Positions 43,081-53,706 of a stretch of DNA of 64,000 nt are shown one piece after another (the first letter of the stretch is position 1; the number at the start of each line of letters is the position of its first letter). Made by a program: the position numbers and the translations under genes. The notes beneath the pieces are model-generated. The model was not told the origin of the DNA and ran no database searches. It was given only the letters and a program-made list of their open reading frames with translations. Source of the DNA: Cyanodermella asteris. Its lineage: Eukaryota; Ascomycota; Lecanoromycetes; Ostropales; Stictidaceae. The stretch lies in contig UYJD01000017.1 in assembly GCA_900618795.1 (NCBI GenBank), forward strand, positions 436,314-500,313, given 5' to 3'.

Positions 43081-43895
43081 ATTTGTATGAACGCGTTCCA
43101 AAAAGCACACAGAACAAGGCAATTGTGGTTGTTGCAACAGATGATTTGGGAAAGGCTGCGACGGCAGATTATCAACGGCGCTATTTGAGACGCCATCGAC
43201 CGAGACTGCCGATCTTATACTTCGACCTCAATGAAGCTTGGGGCACGCTGAGCACTCGCCCTTGTCGGCCGCTGAGTTCAACGCCCTCATTTCGGCGCCT
43301 ACTAACTGGCAGACGTTCGGTAACACGACATTACGGCAATGCGCTCTTGTCACCAAGCGATGCATTAGCCGAGATACCGTGTGCTATGGCAGACATGCCT
43401 ATCATTCGGACTGCCCGTATCTCGAGACGGCATGACGAGGGGAAAGGTTGATTGCTTGGCCGCGGTTGACTGGCCCGCTGGGACACCCCCGGACCCGCAG
43501 AACTCTTAGGCTGTTAGGCGAGCGATCTGTCCCTAAGCAAGCTGGCTTATCAGGCCCACGCGTTCTGTAGAAGGTTTAATGGCGGTCGAACCTTTGGCAC
43601 ACGAGCGGAGGTGGCGCAGAGGGACAATTGAGTGCGTGTGCGAGGTGATGAGGGAGAGCAGAAAGCGGAACGAAGTCTCGATGCCGGAGTTCGATCCCAG
43701 GGTTCGGACCGTGTACGTCCACGAAATCGCACTGGTCACCCCTGGTTTAGCAGTTGAGGGAGTGTGCAGTGACAATCAATCAAATGGCGGCGAAGTTGAG
43801 AAGAGGATGTAGGCGACTCGCTTCTCAAGCAGAGATCCATGAGCATTAATGATATTCTGGAACTACGAGCATACATTTTGACTGCAAATTCTCAA
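43081..43895. other. Promoter of the FMO gene and 3' side of the SDR gene
   Basis: The region holds no supported gene. Competing short frames exist on both strands. Because both flanking genes are on the minus strand, it contains one promoter. Confidence 0.4.
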
Positions 43896-44821
43896 TCATC
43901 GATACGCCGCATAGTCGTCACCACGACCCATGTGAATACCTCCCGTGATCAGGATCTCTGCACCCGTTGTCTGTAGAAACAATCAGTACTGTGTAGTCGG
44001 CGAGACGATGGGGGAGTACTTACGTAGGCTGCTGCATCGCTGAGAAGATAGACCACGGCCCCGACGATGTCGATCGGCTGCCCGATTCTCTTCAGCGGAG
44101 GTGCATTGAACATGAAATCAGCCGCTGCAGGGTTGGCATCTTTGATGACAGTCGTTTGCTCCGTTTCCGTGAAAGCTGGTGCAATCGAGTTGATTCGGAT
44201 GCCATCCCCAGCTAGTTCGGTAGAGAGGGCGCTCGTGAGCATCCTGACGCCACCCTTTGACGCGTTGTACCCAGCCATACGGTATCCCGGCAATCCGGAA
44301 TGTGCACAGATTGAAGATACCAATACGATACTGCCGCGACTTTTCTGCTTGTTGATCTGTCGGACGACCTTCTGTGCTGTGAAAAATGTTCCCATGACCT
44401 GTCCAGCAGTCAGTAAGAAAGCAACATCAGGTCATCAAAGTTCGTGAGTTACATTAATCTTCTGAATTCGCTCCACCTCTTGCCATGTCTGGTCAACGAA
44501 AGGCTTGTCGATTGCAATACCGGCAGCAGTCACCGCACCGTCGAGGGTGCCGAGGAATTCGACAGCTTTGTCAAATGCCGATTGCAGCGACTCGTCGTTT
44601 GAAACGTCGGCTTGAAAGTAGGAAATCTTGGAGCTGAATTCTTTGGCAACCGCGTCCAAATCCTCTCTCGGCTTGTCCTGGATGTCCAACACTGCGACAT
44701 TGCCTCCCATTTCAGCAATGGCACGAACGCAGGCATATCCGATGCCTTGAGCGCCTCCAGTCACGATGTAGTTCTTGCCTTTGAGCTCAAACAAGCTCTT
44801 GACGCTGATATTAGCGGCCAT
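43896..44821 (-). CDS. Short-chain dehydrogenase/reductase (classical SDR)
   Basis: Minus-strand exons are 44821-44453, 44398-44024 and 43970-43896, joining to 272 residues. The cofactor motif is YIVTGGAQGIGYACVRAIAE (T-G-x-x-x-G-I-G), and NVAVLDIQDK carries an acidic residue after strand 2, which favours NAD. The catalytic set is visible as VLVSSICAHSG (Ser) and YNASKGG (Tyr-x-x-x-Lys). RINSIAPAFTETEQ and GAEILITGGIHMGRG close the fold. It likely oxidises or reduces a hydroxyl/carbonyl intermediate of the pathway. The start at 44821 (MAANISVKSLFEL) was taken because an earlier in-frame ATG adds 32 residues with no homology pattern. Confidence 0.9.
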
Positions 44822-45434
44822 GGTGAATGGTGTCGAATTGGCACGAGAAACACAGTGAACGACCAGAAAAGAGAAGACTCGGTTCCAATTTACAAACTCG
44901 ACAGAATAGGAATTCACTCAGACTTGAGGCTCAAGACGATTCAAGGTCAAGTTAGAGATCTCCGGGCCGAAAGCGAAAAGGTCGGTTCCGATTCTCTGCC
45001 AACGCGGTGGTACCAGGCGGGGCGCTGTCCGCCCATGTCCAGCACCTAGATCTGGGTGGGGTGCCTAGTACGAGTGCAACATTGAAGTCAGAGCCGCCGC
45101 ATGATGCAAAGCTCAAAGTCTAAAAGCAAGACATGTGGCTGGAGACCCGACGATGCAGTTCATGTATTTGCTGATCTCGAGGAGCTTCTTGAGCGCCTCG
45201 GATGCTGGCTGGTTAATGCGATCCGAAGTTCCGCGTGAACGTGCACGCTATGCCTCATTCAGAATCACCATCTGAGCTTTGATAACAGCTCCATCTTCGC
45301 GGCAGAGGCACACGACGCCTTGCCGATAAGAGAGCTTCGATCATGAAGCTGATAGCAGCTCCACGTCAAAAGGTTCCTTGCCGCCGGCCCTCCTTCCCTT
45401 ACCCGTGAAGCGACGCTTCTCGTGCTTCGGCAAG
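44822..45434. promoter_or_regulatory. Bidirectional promoter region, SDR / Zn2Cys6 regulator
   Basis: This 613-bp region lies between head-to-head genes. It contains CGGTTCCG (CGG-N2-CCG) at 44984-44991 and a partly symmetrical GC-rich block near 45,017-45,035 (GGCGGGGCGCTGTCCGCC). The CCG-N4-CGG form is absent. Confidence 0.55.
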
Positions 45435-47659
45435 ATGCCGCGCCCCAAAATTGATCCTAAGCTTCGGAAGCGTTCGGTGAGAGCGTGTGTGCCATGCAAG
45501 CTCTCCAAAGTCCGTTGCGATTCGCAGCAGCCGTGTTCACGATGCTCGGCAAAGGGTCGAGCGAGCTCGTGTGTCTATACCGAAAGCTCCCATCAGCCTC
45601 AGCAACGACCCCGAACGCAATCTCAGTCTCAGAGTCAGGCTCATTCCAAGACCCAGGCCTCACAGCGGCGTCACAATGAGAGCGCCGAACATGCACCGAC
45701 AGACTCACAGACGCCGCCGCAGGCTAATCAGAGCCGGATGCTTCTGAATTCCAAAGGCGAGAAAGGTAGGAGCTTCCAAACTGGACCGTCGACATGTCTG
45801 AGCTCATTGACGCTGATCCTGCTAGTATACATTGGGAAAACTGCTTCGCTGTCCTACCTTGGTTTTGTACGTCATGTTGTCAAGACTAGCATGGGCCCCT
45901 CGGCCTTTACCGAGAACGAATTGCAAAACTTCATGCTCGAGGTCGAATCTGGCAACAGTGCCGCATCACAGCCATCCTGGCGGAACCTTGATCAAGACCA
46001 AAAGCGGTCATTGATCGAAGCATTCTCTGAATCTGTATGGCAATTTACTGCTCACTGTAAGCTCTACTGACCTCGGATACAGTCGAGCGGCATCCTCGAT
46101 CTCTTTACCCAGGATGAGCTCGCCGAATTGCTCACCACCTCACGTTTCCCGCTCCAAAATGAGACCCTGTTTCCACGGAAAGTGAGAGCGCTGAACGCAG
46201 CCTTCAAATTGGCCGTCGCCATTGGCATACAGAGCAAAGATCATGACTTAGTAGCACCCGAAGCTGCTGCTTCGATATTTGCTGACGGCCAAAGATTTGC
46301 TTTCGAGGGCATGTTATGTGATGTTAGCCTCGATGCCGTGCGTCTCTTCTTGCTCATGGCATTCTACATGCTTGGTGCCTGTCAAAGGAATGCGGCCTTC
46401 ATGTACCTTGGTATAGCATCGAAAGCTGCAAGTGCATTGGGCTTGTTTGATGGTAGAGACGCGGGTCGTACCCTACAACAGGAAGAAGACTTGACGAGGT
46501 GAGTCAGAAGCCGGTGGGTTCTTCCTTTACTATAGAGACTGAACGGTGCTCAGAGAACGTGCTTGGAAGAGTCTCTGTGTTCTTGACACGATCGTCAGCG
46601 CAATTCTAGGCCGCTACGGCAGCTGCTCGTCCCTGGTGGCCGAAGACAACCGACCCGACGGCGTGGACTGGCAAAGCGGACCTACCAGCCCGCGTGTCGT
46701 CGACGCAGCGTATAGAATGTGCGTACTCATCGACGGACTCGAGCAAGATATTCGCAAAGGTGGGAGCTTTACTTCGTCGTCCGCCGAGTCCTTCTTATAC
46801 GAGGTCAGACACTGCAGCCAGAAATTACCTCCCGATATGCGAGCCCTTGTCCACGACAAAACGACGGTGCCGAATCATGACAGCCGTACGCGTTCTATCG
46901 GTGCGACCCACGTGGCGTGTGCCTACTACTTCGCGGTCATCTTGGCGACCAGACCATTTCTGACCTCACACCTGATGCTGAAGCTAAAAGATCAAGGTCT
47001 GAGTCTGCTAGACGAGAAGGCTTCTTTCAATGCTGAGGAGCGTCTGAAAATCTCGAACTTGGCACAAGTGTGCCTTGATGCAGCCAGATTCATGACCATT
47101 ATGCTTACGCAGGCTTTGGAAGCTGATTTGCTGTTGAACAATATGTGCCTGATGAAGTAAGTTGCTTTGCACCGAGGCATCTCTCACTAAACACTGACTT
47201 GTATCCAGGGCATGGATATTTGGATCTGGTCTTCTTCTTGGTTTCACGCTCTTTGTCGAATCGAGCAATGACCCCGATCTAGAGCAAGCTTTCCAGGGCT
47301 CCCTGGCCGTCCTTTTGCACTTTTCAGCACGAAGTCCGCAAGCGAAGCACTATCACGACATACTGTCACATCTTTGGGAAACGGTGGGCGAGAATCGAAA
47401 GAAGCGAGCAGAAGACAAACGCAAAATGACTAGTCAGTTTCTGTATCCAATGTTTGCCCCGGGCCAAAACGAGACTCCCCAGATGTACCCGAGCCCACTG
47501 TCGACAGAACAGCTTGACGCAGAGCTTGCAAGCGACTTCAATATGGATGATGTTCTATCTGCCGGGCTTGATGTCGACCTGTCAGCTGCGTTCTCTGCGT
47601 CGAAAGACCTCGGCGATGACTACTGGCAGCCTTTCGCCTGGGGCCTCGACGGCGGTTAA
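45435..47659 (+). CDS. Zn2Cys6 transcription factor, probable cluster regulator
   Basis: Exons 45435-45765, 45826-46034, 46083-46498, 46554-47156 and 47209-47659 join to 669 residues. The Zn2Cys6 cluster is at about residues 17-46: RACVPCKLSKVRC, then PCSRCSAKG and SCVY. A Gln/Ser-rich linker follows, then the fungal-specific middle homology region, with YIGKTASLSYLGFVRHVVKT, FKLAVAIGIQS, RLFLLMAFYMLGACQRNAAF, ERAWKSLCVLDTIVSAILGR and ARFMTIMLTQALEADLLLNN. The acidic tail LASDFNMDDVLSAGLDVDLS looks like an activation region. Its place in the middle of the catabolic genes, divergent from the SDR, makes it the natural candidate activator. Proteins of this class bind CGG triplets. Confidence 0.9.
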
Positions 47660-47948
47660 ACAATATTTGTTCGCAGACGTGCGAGGAGCTCGACCAACCA
47701 GGGTTCATCAAGTTTACGTGGAGTCACATTTCGAACCAGTTATGGACTGCAGCGTCATAGAATGCTGCCTGCGACGGCGGAGTCTTGCAGAATCTTCGGA
47801 TCATCATTGACAGAATTCAGCCCACGAAACAACCAGCCCACCCGAATCTCGAAATCCATCCGACACTTCTCTGTCAAAATCTACCAGAGGCCCAGTCAAG
47901 GCCTCATCCATTACTCGAACGCCATACTCCAATTTGACCAGGACAGCC

Positions 47949-49033
47949 TTATGCCTTTGGGGCTAGGCTGACATCATACTCAAGCTCCCAATCAGCTTTC
48001 GGGTCATTTGCGCGCGGCACAAACTCGACTGTTAGTCCGTCCTTGACAGCATAAACCGAGTCGTTGTCGAGGTACTCTGACTCGCTGTCGAAGATCTGCG
48101 TCGTGATCGGCTCAAAGCCTGGTTTCTGGACCTATTATCGAGTCAGCACGCTTTATGGAAGAAGGCACAATTGACAGAATCTTACGATCAAGTGAATGTG
48201 AGCTGGTCTGTACGGGTGTCTGTCCATCAGCTCCAACAACTTTCCGGCCGGCCCATCGTTTGGCACCTGAAGTGTCAGCCAACGGAACGGTTGTGTCTAG
48301 TCGTGATACGTACCGGGTACGGAGTGGGCCGCAAGCAATAAAATGAATAACGGCCTTCTGCATCCGTCTTGAACTTGCCACGCAGGTTGTGATCAACTTG
48401 ATTCGAATCTTGCTGCTCGTAAAGACCTGACTCTATTAGCGGATGGCCTGCATGTTTGCCTTGATTTTGAACATACCATTCGTAGATGCTTGCCAGACGT
48501 CCACTTCTGTCTCGGCCAATGGCTTCCCCGTCGAAGCACACCTCACCACTCCATGCATAAACGCCACCTTTGCATCTTCGGGCGTATCGAAAGAGATGGT
48601 GCTGCCATTCTCCCTCAAGGGCGCATCATGTCTGAAAAAGGGACCCAGGATGGCCGAGGAGGTTGCCAGCTGTGTCGCATCCCCTGCTTGCTTGTACGTG
48701 ATCTCATCCACTAACCTGACCATAGTGATCAGCTGTGAGCCACGATTCGCTGCGCATTTTGGCAACTTACGACTCCAGTCCGATAACATCGCAGAGCAGC
48801 TGGACCTCGTTCCGCCGGTCGTTGCTCATCTGGCCGGCCCGGATTACCATCTTGACGGCCTCCATCCACTCGTCAAAAGTCACATCATTCTCTCGGGCAA
48901 AGTCGTGTGTATGTTGAATGAGAGAGGACAGTATCTGACGGAGGCGCGGCGAGGTCTTGGGCCCGATAGACGAGATGACATTGCGAGTGAAGTCCGGGTC
49001 ATACTTTGGCTTCTCCTGCTTGATGGAACCCAT
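47949..49033 (-). CDS. Intradiol ring-cleavage dioxygenase (hydroxyquinol/catechol 1,2-dioxygenase type)
   Basis: Five minus-strand exons (49033-48771, 48715-48477, 48426-48314, 48266-48186, 48131-47949) join to 292 residues. The N-terminal helical dimerisation domain is present ([20 protein letters not shown] to [13 protein letters not shown]). [14 protein letters not shown] opens the catalytic domain. The Fe(III) ligands are the Tyr in [13 protein letters not shown], the Tyr in [11 protein letters not shown] and the two His of the same H-x-[21 protein letters not shown] and [10 protein letters not shown] complete the fold. The enzyme cleaves a catechol or hydroxyquinol between the hydroxyls to a muconate or maleylacetate. 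The context suggests it is the central ring-opening step of this cluster; the exact diol is not determined. Confidence 0.92.
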
Positions 49034-49620
49034 GTCGAGTGTTCGAAGAGACTGAAAGCTACAAGCGACGAAGGTCTTCGAGTTGGATAGTATTGCAGTG
49101 TGTCGGGAAGTTTTAGTTACACGGCGAAGGCTCTACCACGTAGGATGATATCAAATCGGCAAGTGCGAAAGGGACGAGGGCAAATATCAATTCACTCAGA
49201 GACCGTGACGGGGCTCCCCCTCCCGGCGCCAATCAGGACCGCCGCAATCTACCATTACATGCTTGCCGTGCTGTGGAGCCGTAAAATGCGGGATTCGTGG
49301 TATCTCACGACGATACGCATCCCGAGAAGACGTAGCCGGGAGCGGTTTTCGGGAAAGTCCCCACCCTGAAGCCGCCTGCCGAGACGGATCACCCCGCATC
49401 ACCTAAAAGTGAATAATCAGAGCGCTCCGGGCTATGGCGGGCCAGTCAGCGTTGAGCAGTGATGAGCAGATGGTAGTGTACGAAGCTCGGATCACACGGC
49501 AAGGGTCGATGTCAGATCGGTCGAAGCTTGCCTCAAAAGACTTGACTTGTATGTTCGTCGCGTAGCATGTTCACCAGATTTGAATAGATAGACCAAGCGC
49601 AACGTTGTTGACTCGCCAAG
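49034..49620. promoter_or_regulatory. Bidirectional promoter region, dioxygenase / SnoaL-like gene
   Basis: This 587-bp region lies between head-to-head genes. It contains CCGGGAGCGG (CCG-N4-CGG) at 49336-49345 and CCGAGACGG (CCG-N3-CGG) at 49379-49387. Reverse-strand matches to the CreA consensus SYGGRG occur at 49359-49364 and 49392-49397. These are short motifs that can occur by chance. Confidence 0.55.
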
Positions 49621-50137
49621 ATGGGACATTCTTACGCTGCTCAGTATCCGGCCGATTCATCCGTATCGCAAGACGTGGTTGACTTCTTTGAGAAGTTTTA
49701 CGAGCTCTCGGATACGCCGGGGATCGATGAGCAGTATGTCGGGACCTTTGCTTCCGATGCCACATTCGTGCTTGCATCAAAGTCCGCCAAAGGCCACGAC
49801 GGTATGTTCAGCTGGCGTGCGTTCTAGCTCAAAGGCTGACTTTGCCAGCCATAAAGGAGGTTCGAAAAGGCATGTGGGCCGCCGTGTCGGCACGCAAGCA
49901 CACGGTACACCAGATTTATCCGTTCGGACGCGACTCGCTCGAGTTCATGCTGCGAGGTCAGGTCGATTATCAGCTGAAGACTGGCGGGCAAGCTGGGATG
50001 GATTGGGCTGGGCATGCGAAGCTTGTCAAAAGTGCTGACGGAAACCTGCAATTCGGGTTCTATCAGGTCTATTTGGTGAGTGATTTCACAGCTCGATGAT
50101 TTGCCAGCGTGCTGACTTGGGACAGGATACTGTATGA
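49621..50137 (+). CDS. SnoaL-like protein
   Basis: Exons 49621-49801, 49849-50075 and 50126-50137 join to 139 residues. The fold is the NTF2/SnoaL-like alpha+beta barrel: SVSQDVVDFFEKFYELSDTP, FASDATFVLASKSAKGHDAI, EVRKGMWAAVSARKHTVHQI, DSLEFMLRGQVDYQLKTGGQ and LQFGFYQVYL. Proteins of this type isomerise or cyclise small substrates. The last exon codes only three residues (Asp-Thr-Val). It sits head-to-head with the dioxygenase and is a second SnoaL-fold protein in the same cluster, besides the DLH fusion. Confidence 0.8.
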
Positions 50138-50360
50138 GTACAGTCAAGGTGGGCTGGCAATATTCCTTGCCGGAACACTCAATCTATGGTCAGCTTACTT
50201 GGGGTATGAGAAGCCGTCCCGAGTACCCAGACGTATAGCCTTGCTTCCATGCATGTCTGCAAAGCTAGCGGCAGAGATGGAGACTATATTGGGTTATAAA
50301 ATGCTTGCGCAATTGCCTTTATCGTTCTGCCTCGCAGTGTTGTGCGGAAGTATTGGCCTG

Positions 50361-51307
50361 TTATATATTGCCGAATTTGGCGAATTTTGCAATCACAGGA
50401 CCGACAGCGTCTGGTGCCTCGATACAGTGCCAATGGCCTATTCCCGATAACGTGATCACTGCTGTCGCTTTAGATGCGGAGCAGCTGTGAGTGATCAGTA
50501 GCTGCACTAAGTCAAAAGGAACATTGTTGAAGGGACGTACTTCTTTGTGATCACTTCCAACTCAGCAACTTTGGCGGTCTGGTCTTCTTCGCCCGCAATA
50601 GCCAAAACCGGTGCTCTGATCTGAGAATAGTCTGGCGATTCGGCATTCGCGATTGCGTTGCAGATCGACACATAGCCTTCCGGTCGCTGCGAAAGAAGGA
50701 GTGCTCGGATGAAGGCATGATGGAGTGACGAAGAACGGGACCCAGTTGCCGCGAACGGTATGGTATCGGCCATTGCCTCCATTCCATCTGAACTGATAAG
50801 CATATTTGGTACCGGTGACCTGTTGCAGCTGAGCTTACTCTGTTTGACCGCGTCGATTCTTTTCTCCATGCCCCGTGCCAATGCTTGAGAAGGTGTAATT
50901 CCTCCTACAAGCACAACGCCTGCGAGCTGGACCTTCGCTGCCAACGTACCCACGACCAAGCCTCCCATCGAGTGGCCGACTGCCACCACCTTCTCCGGAT
51001 CAATATTTAGAGTCAGTAGCAGGCTGTGCGCATCATCCGCATAGTCGTCGATGCTTGCTTTGTCCGTCAGGTCTGAAAGCCCGCTGCCTGCATTTCGTCA
51101 GTAGACCATGAGAGATCATGCAACTCTTATACCTGGTAGATCGAATGCGAGGCAACGAAACCCTTTCTTTGTCAGATCGGGAATAATCGTTTCGTAGAAT
51201 GTATGCGCAGAGCCGAGCCCATGAATAAGGAGCAATGTAGTGAGCTCATGGCCTTCTTCGTGGTACACATAGAAAATCTGTCGACCATTCACATTTACAT
51301 ACGGCAT
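50361..51307 (-). CDS. Alpha/beta hydrolase, 3-oxoadipate enol-lactonase type
   Basis: Minus-strand exons are 51307-51133, 51087-50541 and 50484-50361, joining to 281 residues. The start MPYVNVNGRQIFYVYHEEG fits the family. TLLLIHGLGSAH gives the oxyanion-hole H-G, CLAFDLPGSGLSD the D-x-P-G-x-G-x-S block, VVAVGHSMGGLV the nucleophile elbow with Ser, VLAIAGEEDQTA the Asp region and SGIGHWHCIEAPDAVG the catalytic His. The last exon was recovered by following the phase-2 donor GTACGT; without it the His is missing. The expected step is hydrolysis of a lactone or enol-lactone after ring opening. It is divergent from the CoA-transferase gene. Confidence 0.88.
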
Positions 51308-51935
51308 GTCGAATGCTGTTGTGACGCTCGCAGACGCCAGAGAGAAAAAATCTTGTATATTTCTTGAGTTACCAGCTGCAGCGAGTCTGAACTTGTCGAT
51401 CTTATTTGCCTTACACAACAATGAGCTCAGAAGCTTCAGATGCCGGGCCGATCAACTGGGCACGTTCCGAGATCATGTTTGAAGCGGACCCTTGATTATC
51501 GTGTGCACACGCTGCCGTTGCGCCCGTGAGAGACTAGAGCGATGCCTCACAATGCAGGGAGCATGCATCGCAATCTCGCATAGTAGTGCCTGGAATAGTC
51601 GCGTCAGGCGCACTCTAATCATCATCTGGCAGAGCTTGCGACTGCCTCCGCGAGGTCGAGCCGGATGATTTGATGATGCTTAGTAACGCAGCAAAGCAGC
51701 CGGTCCATATCCGACGTCGAGGCGCTCCACATCCGACGTCGAGGCGCTCCACATCCGAACTCGGGGTGGATGCATACCATGTAGCTTTCGAAGCTTCTGC
51801 AGAATGCAATGACTTCTTACGGTGACATTCCTGGTCATGTCGCAGGATCTCGCCTTTTCTTCATTCCAAAATTGTTCTCTTTTGTGATCGATTGTTCAGG
51901 GCTACTGCCACACTTCATTGTAGATATTAGCAAGG
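51308..51935. promoter_or_regulatory. Bidirectional promoter region, alpha/beta hydrolase / CoA-transferase
   Basis: This 628-bp region lies between head-to-head genes. It contains the tandem repeat described separately, with CCGAACTCGG (CCG-N4-CGG) at 51755-51764. Confidence 0.6.
51709..51764. repeat. 22-bp tandem repeat, two full copies plus a partial third, in a divergent promoter
   Basis: Copies are 51709-51730 and 51731-51752, identical in sequence (ATCCGACGTCGAGG and then CGCTCCAC). The third begins ATCCGAACTCGG. Each full copy has the 8-bp palindrome CGACGTCG; the partial copy changes this to CCG-N4-CGG. Placement about 170-230 bp before the CoA-transferase ATG and about 400-460 bp before the hydrolase ATG suits a regulator-binding array. 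Confidence 0.85.
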
Positions 51936-53706
51936 ATGTCTTACTCCACCTCAGCGGAAGCAGAGTCGCTGCTTGATCTTCTCTTATCCATCGTTGAGCT
52001 TCCACCAGAGGTTGCTAAGCTGAAAGATACCGTGCAATTTAGATCATCACGCCAGCTTCCATATTATCCCATCCCGTTCAAGGAGACAGAGCTCAGTGCC
52101 GCGCTCAAGGCGATCGAGGCATGCTTTGCCAGCGCACTGGCAGGTGGCCGGTCATCCATCGTCATTGATCTCGAAAAGACGACGGCGTTCCTCTGTCAGA
52201 CATATCTTTCTTCAATCGACGGCCACGGCAAGCTTGACCCGATCAGCAAAAGTTTGATTAAAAGTATGCTCACTGATTTGCTGAAAGTCGGTCTCTTGCT
52301 GACCAAGCAGATACGGATTTGCTGAAAGCACAATCCGATCCGTACCGCCGAATGCCCGCAAACCTTTACGAAACAAAGAGACAAAGCGAATACTACCATA
52401 TACACGGGTCGCTGGAGGCCTCGACTCAGCTCCGTATCATCGGCCTAGAGCCATTCCGCCCAGATTTGGAAACTCATGACGCTATCGTCGACTGCATCGA
52501 ATCCAAGGTTAAACAATTTACAGTCGAAGAGCTTGAGGACCTCACTCGAGAGCACCGACAAGCTGGCACGATTGCTTTCAAACATGAAGACTTTGTAAAG
52601 ACTCCGCATGTGAGTGGTCAGGTCATCATGGGGTATTTCAGGACTAATTCGATTGTCAGGGCCAAACCAACATCAATCGACCCCCATGGGAGGTGGAACA
52701 GTTCGAAAGCCAGACCAAGCCGGCACCTCTGAAAGGAGGCACGCGCATTCTCGAGGGCGTCAAGGTTTTGGAGCTTTGCCGAATCATTGCTGGACCCATT
52801 ATGGGTCGGATCCTGGCAGAGTATGGCGCCGATGTGCTCAAGATCACAAGCCCCAACCTAAGTGACGTGCCTTTCTTCCAGCTCGACTGCAACATGGGCA
52901 AGCATACGGCTGATCTCGATCTCAAGTCGCAACAAGGTCGAGCGACGTTTGAATCCTTGCTAGAAGAAGCAGATGTGATACTTGATGGCTATCGGCCTGG
53001 AGCTCTTGACAGGCTAGGATATGGAACCGAGCGTCTTAAAGCACTCGCTCTGAAGCGCGGAAAGGGCTATGTCTATGTCAACGAAAACTGTTTCGGTTAT
53101 CACGGAGAATGGGCGAATCGTTCCGGATGGCAGCAGATTGCCGACTGCGTAAGTCAATGTGCTAGGCCATAGTTTCGACTGAATGCTCATCCGTCACAGG
53201 TCACCGGCATAGCTTGGGAGCAGGGTCGATTCATGGGTCTCAACGAACCGGTCGTGCCACCGTTCCCAATATCAGACTACGGCACCGGTTGCATGGGTGC
53301 AATCGCAGCGCTGACTGGCTTGTATCACCGCGCCCATCAAGGTGGTTCTTGGCATGGCACGACGTCCCTGATGGCTTATGACCTCTTACTCTTCCGCGCA
53401 GGCAAATACACAGACGAAGTCCTACAACAACTCCGAGAGCAGGCCGGAGAGACGTTCCTCGCGCTTCAACACCACAATAGTGTCGATCAAATTTCAGGTA
53501 CGGCTCTACAAAGATTGCGCAGTCTGTTTCCGGATCTATTCGAAAGCGACGAGCTGCTGGAGACAAGATACTCGGATGCGTATTCTGCCGAGATCAAGAC
53601 AGTAAAGCCGGTCGCCGAGATCGAGGGCGTGGACAACACTTTTGAGCGTGCCAGCAGACCCAATGGATCTGATAAGCCAGCTTGGGACTTTTCCGACAGG
53701 AGCTAA
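51936..53706 (+). CDS. Family III CoA-transferase (CaiB/BaiF type)
   Basis: Exons 51936-52263, 52311-52609, 52660-53148 and 53200-53706 join to 540 residues. The N-terminal part (to about residue 215) is helical and variable. GGTRILEGVKVLELCRIIAG, then PIMGRILAEYGADVLKI, FFQLDCNMGKHTADLDLKSQ and ADVILDGYRPGALDRLGYG are the conserved CaiB-type core, with GIAWEQGRF and SDYGTGCMGAIAALTGLYHR in the last exon. Members move CoA between organic acids. In an aromatic pathway it could activate the acid substrate or a ring-cleavage product. It is the right end of the recognisable cluster. A run of NHxx-like C-terminal text suggests the protein is complete. Confidence 0.87.

Noticed and set aside
42948-43451. 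Plus-strand open frame over the 5' exons of the FMO gene
   Set aside because: It overlaps exons that restore the Rossmann motif on the other strand and has no motif of its own.
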